Both the position numbers and the translations under genes were made by a program. Shown in pieces: positions 7,313-14,355 of a stretch of DNA of 14,355 nucleotides (position 1 is the first letter of the stretch; every line of letters begins with the position of its first letter). Source of the DNA: Butyrivibrio sp. UBA3740 (GTDB lineage Bacteria > Bacillota > Clostridia > Lachnospirales > Lachnospiraceae); the NCBI GenBank assembly GCA_002372465.1, contig DFGW01000203.1, positions 1 to 14,355 of the forward strand, read 5' to 3'. The notes below the pieces were generated by a model. The model saw only the letters and a list, made by a program, of their open reading frames with translations. It searched no databases and had not been told where the DNA came from.

Positions 7313-7483
7313 TTAATCGAGTGAGCATACATATGCATGTGCTTGCACAGACGCATATGTATGTGAAACGAGATAACGGACATGAGGAAGTAGCACGGTA
7401 GTGCGGATTCCGAATGGGCGTAGGATTGCGAGAACGCAGTGGAGCAATCCGTATCACACGAATATATTACAAAAGGAGAAAAA
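7313..7483 (+). promoter_or_regulatory. Structured intergenic region upstream of pilT, unassigned
   Basis: These 171 bases hold several strong dyads. CATACATATGC (7326-7336) pairs perfectly with GCATATGTATG (7353-7363), 11 pairs, enclosing TGTG-CTTG-CACA (7338-7349). GCAC-GGTA-GTGC lies at 7393-7404. GGATTGC (7423-7429) pairs with GCAATCC (7444-7450), in competition with TGCG-AGAA-CGCA (7427-7438). GTGTGAT (7307-7313, over the stop codon) could pair with ATCACAC (7453-7459) and close the whole region. No hairpin is followed by a T-run, so these are not ordinary terminators, and no convincing promoter is seen. The region ends in the pilT ribosome binding site AAGGAG. It could be an RNA element controlling pilT, a processing site or an operator. 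I do not recognise a known riboswitch. Confidence 0.5.
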
Positions 7484-8545
7484 ATGTCACAGATTCAGGA
7501 TATCTTAAAAGAAGCAAAAGAAAAAGGTGCATCAGACGTACATATTACTGTTGGACTTCCACCTAAGATGAGACTTAACGGCAAGCTCATTGCCATGGAA
7601 AACTATGGCAAGATGCTTCCTCCAAACACCCGGGAGATCGTTGAAGAGATCATGGATGAGAAAAAGCTCGCCAAGCTTGAAGACAACGGTCAGCTTGATA
7701 TGTCTTTTTCTGTGCCGGGAGTAGGCCGTTACAGACTTAACGTCTTCAAGCAAAGGGGGTCCTATGCAATGGCATTCCGTGTTGTTGCCACTGAGATTCC
7801 CAGCGCCGAGAGCCTTGGTATTCCTGAAACTGTAGTGGATCTTTATCAGAAAAAGAGAGGTCTGGTACTGGTCACAGGACCTACAGGTAGTGGTAAGTCG
7901 ACAACTCTTGCTTCCATTATCGACAGGATAAACAACAACAGAGAGTCCCATGTTATCACCCTTGAGGACCCTATCGAGTTCACATATCAGCACAGGATGT
8001 CCATCGTCAACCAGAGGGAGATCGGTACTGATTCCAATAACTATGCAAGCGCCTTAAGAGCTGCCCTTCGTGAAGATCCTGATGTAATCCTTGTGGGAGA
8101 GATGAGAGATCTTGAGACCATCAGTACTGCTATAACTGCTGCTGAGACAGGACATCTGGTCCTTTCCACAGTTCATACCATTGGAGCATCCAATACCGTG
8201 GACAGACTTATCGATGTATTCCCGTCACATCAGCAACAGCAGATCAGGATACAGCTGGCAGGTGTTTTGGAGGCCATTATTTGTCAGCAGCTTCTTCCAA
8301 GGGCAGACGGCAATGGAAGGGTGGCTGCCTTTGAGGTCCTTCACATCAACAGTGCGGTAAGAAACCTTATCCGCGAAGGAAAATCTCATCAGCTTATTAC
8401 TTATATGCAGACCTACAGAAAACAGGGCATGATCACAATGGATGATGCTATCCTTGAGCTCTACAGATCACAGCAGATAACAAGGGAAGTTGCTATTCAG
8501 TTTGCTCAGGATCCTGATACCATGCAGAACAAGATGTTAAGGTGA
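7484..8545 (+). CDS. pilT: Type IV pilus retraction ATPase PilT
   Basis: 353 residues, typical for PilT. An N-terminal PAS-like domain (GASDVHITVGLPPKMRLNG, 15-33) is followed by the secretion-ATPase core: Walker A GPTGSGKST (132-140), Asp box ITLEDPIEF (158-166), Walker B DPDVILVGEMRD (198-209) and His box TGHLVLSTVHT (222-232). The C-terminal AVRNLIREGK (291-300) matches the AIRNLIRE signature of PilT rather than PilB. PilT is a cytoplasmic hexamer that depolymerises pili, driving twitching and surface attachment. The ATG at 7484 is chosen because AAAAGGAGAA (7471-7480) precedes it and the N-terminus then matches the family; an upstream in-frame GTG at 7439 lacks support. No other pilus genes are in the window. 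The response regulator starts 18 bases later. Confidence 0.93.
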   Translation: MSQIQDILKEAKEKGASDVHITVGLPPKMRLNGKLIAMENYGKMLPPNTREIVEEIMDEKKLAKLEDNGQLDMSFSVPGVGRYRLNVFKQRGSYAMAFRVVATEIPSAESLGIPETVVDLYQKKRGLVLVTGPTGSGKSTTLASIIDRINNNRESHVITLEDPIEFTYQHRMSIVNQREIGTDSNNYASALRAALREDPDVILVGEMRDLETISTAITAAETGHLVLSTVHTIGASNTVDRLIDVFPSHQQQQIRIQLAGVLEAIICQQLLPRADGNGRVAAFEVLHINSAVRNLIREGKSHQLITYMQTYRKQGMITMDDAILELYRSQQITREVAIQFAQDPDTMQNKMLR

Positions 8546-8563
8546 TGGCACTAGGAGAAACAG

Positions 8564-9268
8564 ATGGTAAACTTGGCAATTGTTGAGGATGAGGATTTCT
8601 ATGCTCAGCAGCTGACAGAATTTATACAGAAATACCAGGAGGAGAGCGGTAATTATTTCAAGATAACCAGATTTAAGGATGGTGATGAAATAACCAACGG
8701 CTACAAGGGGCAGTTCGACATAATCCTCATGGACATAGAGATGAAGCTGATGGACGGAATGACAGCTGCGGAGGAGATCCGAAGGCTTGATCAGGAGGTT
8801 GTGATCATGTTTATCACCAACATGACCAATTACGCCATCCGTGGCTACCAGGTGGATGCCCTTGACTATGTGCTAAAGCCTGTAAGCTATTTTGCTTTTT
8901 CTCAGAAGCTTGACAGGGCTATTTCAAGGATACACAGACCAAACTCCAACATCATTTCCATAGATATGCCTTCCGGTGTGAAAAAGCTTGATATAGACAA
9001 TATCTTCTATATTGAAAGCGAAGGCCATAATCTGAATTTTTACACCAGCGCGGGAGAGTTTTCTATAAGAGCAAGACTTTCTGATTTTGAAGCCCAGCTG
9101 GCTCCATACAATTTCTTCAGGAGCAACAAGGGATATCTTGTCAATCTGAAGTATGTGGACGGCGTAGAAAAAGGCACCTGTCTTATTGCCGGCAAACAGC
9201 TTCTCATAAGCCGGGCAAGGAAAAATGACTTTATGAATGCCCTGACTGACTATATGGCGGGACTATGA
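8564..9268 (+). CDS. LytTR-family two-component response regulator
   Basis: 234 residues. Receiver domain 1-120: acidic pocket VEDED (7-11), phospho-acceptor D57 in ILMDIEM, T85 in FITN and K105 in YVLKP. LytTR DNA-binding domain about 128-230, with the typical strands IFYIESEGHNLNFYT (147-161), the FFRSNKGYLVNLKYV core (184-198) and LLISRARKNDF (213-223). The class includes AgrA and AlgR and usually binds paired direct repeats upstream of its targets. AGGAG (8553-8557) precedes the ATG. It is 18 bases after pilT and 1 base before the sensor kinase, so it is very probably co-transcribed with both and is that kinase's partner. Possible targets include its own operon, but no LytTR box was found. 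Confidence 0.93.
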   Translation: MVNLAIVEDEDFYAQQLTEFIQKYQEESGNYFKITRFKDGDEITNGYKGQFDIILMDIEMKLMDGMTAAEEIRRLDQEVVIMFITNMTNYAIRGYQVDALDYVLKPVSYFAFSQKLDRAISRIHRPNSNIISIDMPSGVKKLDIDNIFYIESEGHNLNFYTSAGEFSIRARLSDFEAQLAPYNFFRSNKGYLVNLKYVDGVEKGTCLIAGKQLLISRARKNDFMNALTDYMAGL

Positions 9269-9269
9269 T

Positions 9270-10580
9270 ATGAATGGAATTTACCCGGACATCCCAAGAT
9301 TATACACTGCACTTGCAGAATGGCTGGCCTGTGTTATTTACTGCCTCATCCTAAAGCGCAAAATGGGAAGGCGGCAGTTTGCAATAATTGCCTTTGTGGC
9401 GCTTGTTGTACAGTCTATGTTTTTGGAGTTTACCAAGAACCTGCCTATTTACTTCTGGATACCCTGCATGCTGATGGCAGTTCTTTTGATGTATATCTTC
9501 ATGTATCTGGTGTGCGACGACACTAAGAACGTTATCGGATATTACTGCGCAAGGGCATTTCTTTTGGCGGAGCTGGCAGCTTCACTGGAGTGGCAGATTG
9601 CTTGTTTTGCGCAAGGTGCCAAGCCCTCGGTTATAACACATATAGTTATACTTATATTGGTTTATGCACTGGTCTATCTCTGGGCTCTTCATATGGAAAA
9701 GAGCATTGTACGTGGGATATTCCAGCTGGAGATCAATACACATGAGCTTTTGGCTGCGGTTTTTATGGCAGCAGCAGTGTTTGCTTTCAGTAACCTGAGT
9801 TTTATCCTGCCAAACACCCCCTTTACCACCCAGATAAGAGAGGATGTGTTTTATGTAAGGACGCTGGTGGATGTGGCAGGAATCATGATCCTTTACGTAT
9901 ATCAGGCCCGCATATGTGAGCTTCTTGCAGAAAAAGAGCTGTCTAACATCCATTCAATGCTCAAGGCTCAGTATGATAAATACCGTAATTACCAGACTAC
10001 CTTTGATGTCATCAATATGAAATACCACGACCTGAAACACCAGATAGCAGGCCTTAGGGCGGAGATGACAGAGGGCGAGAGGCAGAAGTGGATAGACTCC
10101 CTTGAGCAGGAGCTGGAGTCCTACTCTCCGGAGCTGGAGACCGGTAACAGCGTTCTTGATACGCTTATCTCCGGTAAAATGATGAACTGCCGGGCAAGGG
10201 ATATCAAGGTTACCTGCGTTGCTGACGGCAACATCCTGGACTTTATGCATGTGGCTGATATATGCACGATTTTTGGTAATGCCCTGGACAATGCCATAGA
10301 GAACGTGTCACTTATAGATGACCCGGAAAAGAGACTTATCCATATATCGGTTTCCAACAAAAAGAACTTTGTTCTTATCCAGATAAACAATTACTGCGAA
10401 AGCCAGATCAGGATAAAGAACGGTTATCCTGTCACCACAAAAGCTGACAAGGATAATCATGGCTTTGGGTTAAAGAGTATCAGGTATACTGTCGAAAAAT
10501 ATCATGGAACTGTTAAGTTTGAGGTTAACAAAAATTGGTTTGAACTTAAGATACTGATCCCTCAGGGAGGCAATACATGA
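9270..10580 (+). CDS. GHKL-domain (AgrC-like) membrane sensor histidine kinase
   Basis: 436 residues. The N-terminal 215 residues hold about six hydrophobic segments (roughly 15-28, 37-53, 58-81, 121-141, 157-180 and 196-212). A coiled-coil linker (215-250) follows, then the H-box KYHDLKHQI, with H253 the likely phospho-acceptor. The GHKL ATP-binding domain shows the N-box GNALDNAIE (336-344) and G-box NHGFGLKSI (396-404). This layout matches the AgrC-type kinases that pair with LytTR regulators; many of those sense peptides, but no peptide gene is seen here, so the signal is unknown. The gene begins one base after the regulator's stop, with only a weak GGCGGGA ribosome site, so translational coupling is likely. 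Its stop overlaps the next start as ATGA. Confidence 0.92.
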   Translation: MNGIYPDIPRLYTALAEWLACVIYCLILKRKMGRRQFAIIAFVALVVQSMFLEFTKNLPIYFWIPCMLMAVLLMYIFMYLVCDDTKNVIGYYCARAFLLAELAASLEWQIACFAQGAKPSVITHIVILILVYALVYLWALHMEKSIVRGIFQLEINTHELLAAVFMAAAVFAFSNLSFILPNTPFTTQIREDVFYVRTLVDVAGIMILYVYQARICELLAEKELSNIHSMLKAQYDKYRNYQTTFDVINMKYHDLKHQIAGLRAEMTEGERQKWIDSLEQELESYSPELETGNSVLDTLISGKMMNCRARDIKVTCVADGNILDFMHVADICTIFGNALDNAIENVSLIDDPEKRLIHISVSNKKNFVLIQINNYCESQIRIKNGYPVTTKADKDNHGFGLKSIRYTVEKYHGTVKFEVNKNWFELKILIPQGGNT

Positions 10581-11716
10581 ACATCATTGCGGTGGCTACT
10601 TCAGATTATATAGGGCTGATTCTGATGGTTGCGCTTCTTTATATAAGCAGGATAAGGAGAAGTGCAAACAACGACCAGTTGGAGTTTCAGGTTTTTTCAA
10701 CTATGTCTGTACTGGCCATGGTCGCCTGTTTTGTGGATTTCCTTTCTTTCTATGCAGATGGTAAGCCCGGCGTGGCATGGAAAGTCGTAAATATGTTATC
10801 CAATACCTACTGCTTTATGGCGAATCCTCTTTTTATATCCAGCTGGTGTTTGTTTGAGGACTTAAAGCTCTATCATTCCAGGAAAAGGATTAAAAAGATA
10901 TATACCTATGCCTTTATTCCTGCAATTGTTCTGGGATTTATTGCACTGATCAATATTTTTGTTCCGATCATTTTCACTATTGATGATGCAAATGTATATA
11001 GTAGACTGCCTTTCAGCTATGCCTATTATGTAGTGGATTTTTGCTATGTGCTTTTTGGACTGTACATTTTGAGAAGGTATGAAGACCGTTACGGGAAGGT
11101 GAGATTCTTCCCTATGTTCCTCATGGTAGGTCCTATTTTCCTGGGATGTTTTTTGCAGGTAATCTTCTATGGAATATCCCTGATCTGGGTTTCCATGGCA
11201 GTAGGCCTGACTTCTATTTATATGTCCCTTCAGAATGAATTTTCATATCTTGATAAGCTCACAGGCCTCTATAACAGGGCTTACCTCGACTACTATCTTG
11301 ATATGGCTTCCAAAGACGCCAACAAGAAGCTTGGCGGTATTATGATCGATGTGGACTACTTCAAGAAGATAAATGATACCTACGGACATTCTGCCGGTGA
11401 TGAGGCTTTAGTGGATGTGGCAAGGATCATAAACTTTGCCAAAGCTGACAAGACTGTGGCCACAAGATTTGCCGGTGATGAGTTCATTTTGCTGCTTCGT
11501 GACACCAATGATAAGGCGATGCAAAGGATCATCGACAACATCAGGGAAGAAGTAAAGCTGTTTAATGAGACCGAAGGCAGGGAGTATAAGCTGTCACTGT
11601 CTTTAGGCTATGCGATATACAATCCGGAAAAAGAGACACTGGATGATTTTCTTAAGCATATGGATGACAATATGTATAAAGAAAAGGAAACCAAGCATCC
11701 AAGTGAGAAAAGATAA
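10577..11716 (+). CDS. Membrane diguanylate cyclase (GGDEF domain)
   Basis: 379 residues. About seven hydrophobic segments fill 8-217 (near 8-24, 40-60, 74-92, 109-132, 147-164, 178-200 and 203-217). The GGDEF domain (about 223-375) starts with DKLTGLYNRAYLDYY and has metal-binding D258 in IDVDYFKKIN, NDTYGHSAGDEAL, and the signature AGDEF (299-303) after RF. The A-for-G change at the first position is common in active cyclases, so c-di-GMP synthesis is likely. The inhibitory I-site RxxD is absent: the spacing places A-D-K-T where RxxD should be. The membrane domain resembles no sensor class I can name with certainty. The ATG overlaps the kinase stop by four bases (ATGA), so the two are translationally coupled. 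A strong terminator follows. Confidence 0.93.
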   Translation: MNIIAVATSDYIGLILMVALLYISRIRRSANNDQLEFQVFSTMSVLAMVACFVDFLSFYADGKPGVAWKVVNMLSNTYCFMANPLFISSWCLFEDLKLYHSRKRIKKIYTYAFIPAIVLGFIALINIFVPIIFTIDDANVYSRLPFSYAYYVVDFCYVLFGLYILRRYEDRYGKVRFFPMFLMVGPIFLGCFLQVIFYGISLIWVSMAVGLTSIYMSLQNEFSYLDKLTGLYNRAYLDYYLDMASKDANKKLGGIMIDVDYFKKINDTYGHSAGDEALVDVARIINFAKADKTVATRFAGDEFILLLRDTNDKAMQRIIDNIREEVKLFNETEGREYKLSLSLGYAIYNPEKETLDDFLKHMDDNMYKEKETKHPSEKR

Positions 11717-11733
11717 TAATCGCTGTTCATGAC

Positions 11734-11775
11734 AAAAATCGTACCGTTTGTGACAAAAACGGCACGATTTTTTTT
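11734..11775 (+). terminator. Strong intrinsic terminator ending the pilT signalling operon
   Basis: AAAAATCGT-A-CCGTTT (11734-11749) pairs with AAACGG-C-ACGATTTTT (11757-11772) with one A/C mismatch and a GTGACAA loop, followed by a T-run through 11775. It isolates the GH3 gene, which must have its own promoter in the short gap up to 11820; I could not pick one with confidence. Confidence 0.92.
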
Positions 11776-11819
11776 GAGTGATAAGCTTAGACTATCTTAA
11801 CAAATGGGAGGTATTTATT

Positions 11820-14355
11820 ATGTTATCTATCAACATGGATGACGTCATGAACGTCATTACATCCATCAAATCCTATCTGATAGCTATAGGCATTATCATA
11901 GCTGTTGCAGTGGTTATCATGATCGCTGTTATGAAGCTCAATAAGCCACTTAAGAAGCTTATCAGGGGAACAGCGCTGGTTGCAATGCTTACAGGCATTG
12001 TGGTATGCGTGAATATGATCTGTTCAGGTCCTATGAGCACTATGCTCGACCTGGTTAGCGGATCAGGAACTATTTCAAAAGAAACATCTGACGCTTCTAC
12101 AGTTCTTGCACAGGACATCGCAAGAGAGGGTATCGTTCTTCTCGAGAACGAAGGAAACACACTTCCTATTGCAAGTGGTTCCAGGCTCAACGTTTTCGGA
12201 TGGGCTTCAACAAATCCTATCCTCGGCGGAGCAGGATCAGGAGCCCTCAATGATGCTTATGAGACAATCGATCTTCTTCAGTCACTTGCAGATGCAGGAA
12301 TTGAGACAAACAAAGATCTTACAAAGTTCTACACAGACTATAAGGCTGACAGACCTGTTGTAGGAATGTGGGATCAGGACTGGACATTACCTGAGCCTAA
12401 CGTATCACTTTACACAGATGACCTTATGTCAAATGCAAAGAGCTTTTCTGACACAGCTATGATCGTTATCAGCCGTTCAGGCGGAGAGGGTGCTGACCTT
12501 CCTACAGATATGAACGCTGTTATCGACGGTTCATATAAGGACGGAACAACCTACACAGCAGGCAGATATGATGACACCTTAAATGAAGGAAATGACTGGG
12601 ATGCAGGTGACCACTATCTTCAGCTCACAAACAGAGAGGAAGAGATGATCGACCTTGTATGTGCTAATTTCGATAAGGTAATCCTTGTTTACAACGGTGC
12701 AAATGCCTTCGAGCTTGGTTTTGTTAAGGATTACAGCCAGATCAAGTCTGCTCTCTGGGTAGCAGGAATGGGCCACGTTGGAATGGAGGCTCTTGGCGAG
12801 ATCGTTACAGGTGAGGTTAACCCTTCAGGTAAGACAATCGATACTTATGTTTACAATATGAAAGAGACACCATGGTGGAACAACTTTGGTGACTTCAACT
12901 ACACAAACATGGATGAGTTTGCTTACACATCCACAGGCTTTACAGGCGTAGAGTCAACAGCATATGTATCCTTCATCAACTATGTTGAAGGCATTTACGT
13001 TGGTTACAAGTTCTATGAGACAGCAGATGCAGAGGGACTTATCGATTACGATAAGATGGTTCAGTATCCATTCGGCTATGGACTTTCCTACACATCTTTT
13101 GAGCAGAAAATGGGAGACATCACAGAGGCTGACGGACAGATAAGCTTCGATGTTACAGTTACAAATACAGGTTCTGTTGCAGGTAAGGACGTTGTTGAGG
13201 TTTACTACAATCCTCCTTACACAAACGGTGGAATCGAGAAGGCTACTGCAAACCTTATCGAGTTTGAAAAGACAGATCTTCTTGAGCCCGGTGCTTCACA
13301 GACCTTCAATATTTCTTTTGCCCTTGAAGATATAGCTTCTTACGACTATCAGGATGCTAAGGGCTATGTTCTTGAGGCAGGCGACTATGTGATCTCCATC
13401 AACAAGGATTCACACACTATCATCGATTCAAAGACCTATTCAGTAGCAAGCACACTTACTTACAACGGATCCAACAACAGAAACTCAGATATGGTAACAG
13501 CTACAAACGCATTTGATTACGCAAACGGCGATGTTGCTTACCTTTCAAGAAAAGACGGATTTGCAAACTATGCTCAGGCAACAGCAGCTCCTTCAAGCTA
13601 TGAGATGAGCGCAGAAGCCAAGGCAGATTTCTACAACATCAGCAACTACCTTACACCTGAAGCTACAGCAGCTGACGAAGATCCAAACGCTGCAGCTGTA
13701 ACAACAGGAGCAGCTACAAACCTTAAGCTTGCTGACCTTCGTGACGCAGCAAAGGATGATCCAAAGTGGGATGAGCTCCTTAACAGCATGTCCCTTGATG
13801 ACATGAATGCACTTATTTCCCTTGGCGGATACCAGACAAACTCTGTTGATTCCATCGGAAAGGTTCGTACAAACGACTGTGATGGACCTGCTTCCATCAA
13901 CAACAACTTCACAGGTGTTGGATCCCTTGGATTCCCTGTTGGCGTAACCGTAGCAGCAACCTTTAACAAGGCTCTTGCTTATGAGTTTGGCCAGTCTATC
14001 GGTAAGATGGCTGACGAGATGGACGTATCCGGCTGGTATGCACCTGCTATGAACATCCACAGAACAGCTTTTGCAGGACGTAACTTCGAGTACTATTCAG
14101 AGGACGGCGTTCTTTCAGGAATCATTGCTTCCAATGCATGTCAGGGTTCCTGGTCACAGGGCGTTTACGCTTACATGAAGCACTTTGCTCTTAACGATCA
14201 GGAAGAGAACAGATGCGATATGCTCTGCACCTGGGCCAATGAGCAGGCAATCCGTGAGATATACTTAAGACCTTTCGAAATGTGCGTAAAGAGAACACCT
14301 ATCCTTGCAGTAATGTCTTCATTTAACTACATTGGTAACCGTTGGGCAGGCGGAT
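11820..14355 (+). CDS. Membrane-anchored, domain-permuted GH3 beta-glycosidase, 3' truncated
   Basis: 845 codons are visible and the frame is open at the right edge. ATG at 11820, ribosome site GGGAGG (11806-11811). Two hydrophobic helices (about 19-39 and 50-68) joined by a basic loop NKPLKKLIRG suggest an anchor with the rest outside the cell. The domains then run in permuted order. The GH3 C-domain starts near 95 (AREGIVLLENEGNTLP, SRSGGEGADLP at 218-228) and ends YPFGYGLSYT (416-425). An FnIII-like domain covers about 430-535. The GH3 TIM-barrel N-domain begins near 640 with RTNDCDGP (683-690), GRNFEYYSEDG (753-763) and KHFALNDQEENR (787-798). The nucleophile Asp (usually in SDW) should lie past the edge. 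It probably cleaves beta-glucosides or xylosides from plant fibre; the exact substrate cannot be told. Thr codons are almost all ACA, unlike lepA or pilT. Confidence 0.9.
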   Translation, partial: MLSINMDDVMNVITSIKSYLIAIGIIIAVAVVIMIAVMKLNKPLKKLIRGTALVAMLTGIVVCVNMICSGPMSTMLDLVSGSGTISKETSDASTVLAQDIAREGIVLLENEGNTLPIASGSRLNVFGWASTNPILGGAGSGALNDAYETIDLLQSLADAGIETNKDLTKFYTDYKADRPVVGMWDQDWTLPEPNVSLYTDDLMSNAKSFSDTAMIVISRSGGEGADLPTDMNAVIDGSYKDGTTYTAGRYDDTLNEGNDWDAGDHYLQLTNREEEMIDLVCANFDKVILVYNGANAFELGFVKDYSQIKSALWVAGMGHVGMEALGEIVTGEVNPSGKTIDTYVYNMKETPWWNNFGDFNYTNMDEFAYTSTGFTGVESTAYVSFINYVEGIYVGYKFYETADAEGLIDYDKMVQYPFGYGLSYTSFEQKMGDITEADGQISFDVTVTNTGSVAGKDVVEVYYNPPYTNGGIEKATANLIEFEKTDLLEPGASQTFNISFALEDIASYDYQDAKGYVLEAGDYVISINKDSHTIIDSKTYSVASTLTYNGSNNRNSDMVTATNAFDYANGDVAYLSRKDGFANYAQATAAPSSYEMSAEAKADFYNISNYLTPEATAADEDPNAAAVTTGAATNLKLADLRDAAKDDPKWDELLNSMSLDDMNALISLGGYQTNSVDSIGKVRTNDCDGPASINNNFTGVGSLGFPVGVTVAATFNKALAYEFGQSIGKMADEMDVSGWYAPAMNIHRTAFAGRNFEYYSEDGVLSGIIASNACQGSWSQGVYAYMKHFALNDQEENRCDMLCTWANEQAIREIYLRPFEMCVKRTPILAVMSSFNYIGNRWAGG

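Noticed and set aside
7333..7401. 22-codon ORF (MHVLAQTHMYVKRDNGHEEVAR) in the structured region before pilT, a possible leader peptide
   Set aside because: Its start lies inside the 11-pair stem, the only upstream purine run is a weak GAGTGAG, and most of its first half is dictated by the inverted repeat.
7439..7483. Earlier in-frame GTG start for pilT
   Set aside because: It has no ribosome site, while the ATG at 7484 sits behind AAGGAG and gives the expected PilT N-terminus.
7313..7483. Known c-di-GMP riboswitch (GEMM-I) before pilT
   Set aside because: Only a short GCACAG resemblance exists. The conserved GGCAAACC, GNRA tetraloop and GGACGCAAAGCC segments are missing.
11742..11751. TACCGTTTGT as a LytTR binding site
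   Set aside because: It is a single copy inside the terminator stem; LytTR sites normally come as two direct repeats upstream of a promoter.
11729..11766. Imperfect tandem repeat TGACAAAAATCGTACCG / TGACAAAAACGGCACGA
   Set aside because: Partly a by-product of the terminator arms and their A-runs; two imperfect copies give no support for a separate element.

Overview
The window looks like chromosomal DNA from a rumen or gut Lachnospiraceae bacterium (Firmicutes/Bacillota), most likely near Butyrivibrio or Pseudobutyrivibrio. This is inferred from gene content, not from a search. The main clues are the lepA-hemW pair beside rpsT, AggAGG-type ribosome binding sites, AgrC/LytTR-style signalling genes, and a beta-glucosidase-like GH3 protein with its domains in the permuted order (C-domain, FnIII, N-domain) that I recall being described for Butyrivibrio and Ruminococcus enzymes. 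No transposase, integrase, phage gene, CRISPR array, tRNA or rRNA is visible.

Region 1 (1-1751): the 3' end of a G3E GTPase (COG0523) joined to a DUF1980-like C-terminal domain, then a CmpB-type membrane protein with an unusual 11-residue repeat. A bidirectional terminator closes this block and also ends rpsT on the other strand.

Region 2 (1752-6125): the translation and housekeeping block. rpsT (minus) and lepA (plus) diverge from two promoters whose -35 boxes meet in a small palindrome. The predicted rpsT transcript begins with a hairpin leader. lepA is followed by hemW (haem chaperone) and a YfbR-like 5'-deoxynucleotidase.

Region 3 (6126-11775): a signalling and surface-motility block, all on the plus strand. 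It holds an HD-GYP-like protein that has lost the HHE...GYP half of its motif, a strongly structured 171-base intergenic stretch, the type IV pilus retraction ATPase PilT, a LytTR response regulator, a GHKL sensor kinase and a membrane GGDEF diguanylate cyclase. From pilT on, the gaps are 18 bases, 1 base and a 4-base overlap, so these four genes are almost certainly one operon, ended by a strong terminator. The inferred theme is control of type IV pili by a two-component system together with cyclic-di-GMP. This is the most interesting assembly in the window.

Region 4 (11776-14355): a membrane-anchored, domain-permuted GH3 glycosidase that runs off the right edge. Its codon choice resembles that of rpsT, suggesting high expression.

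No stretch over 300 bases lacks a gene.
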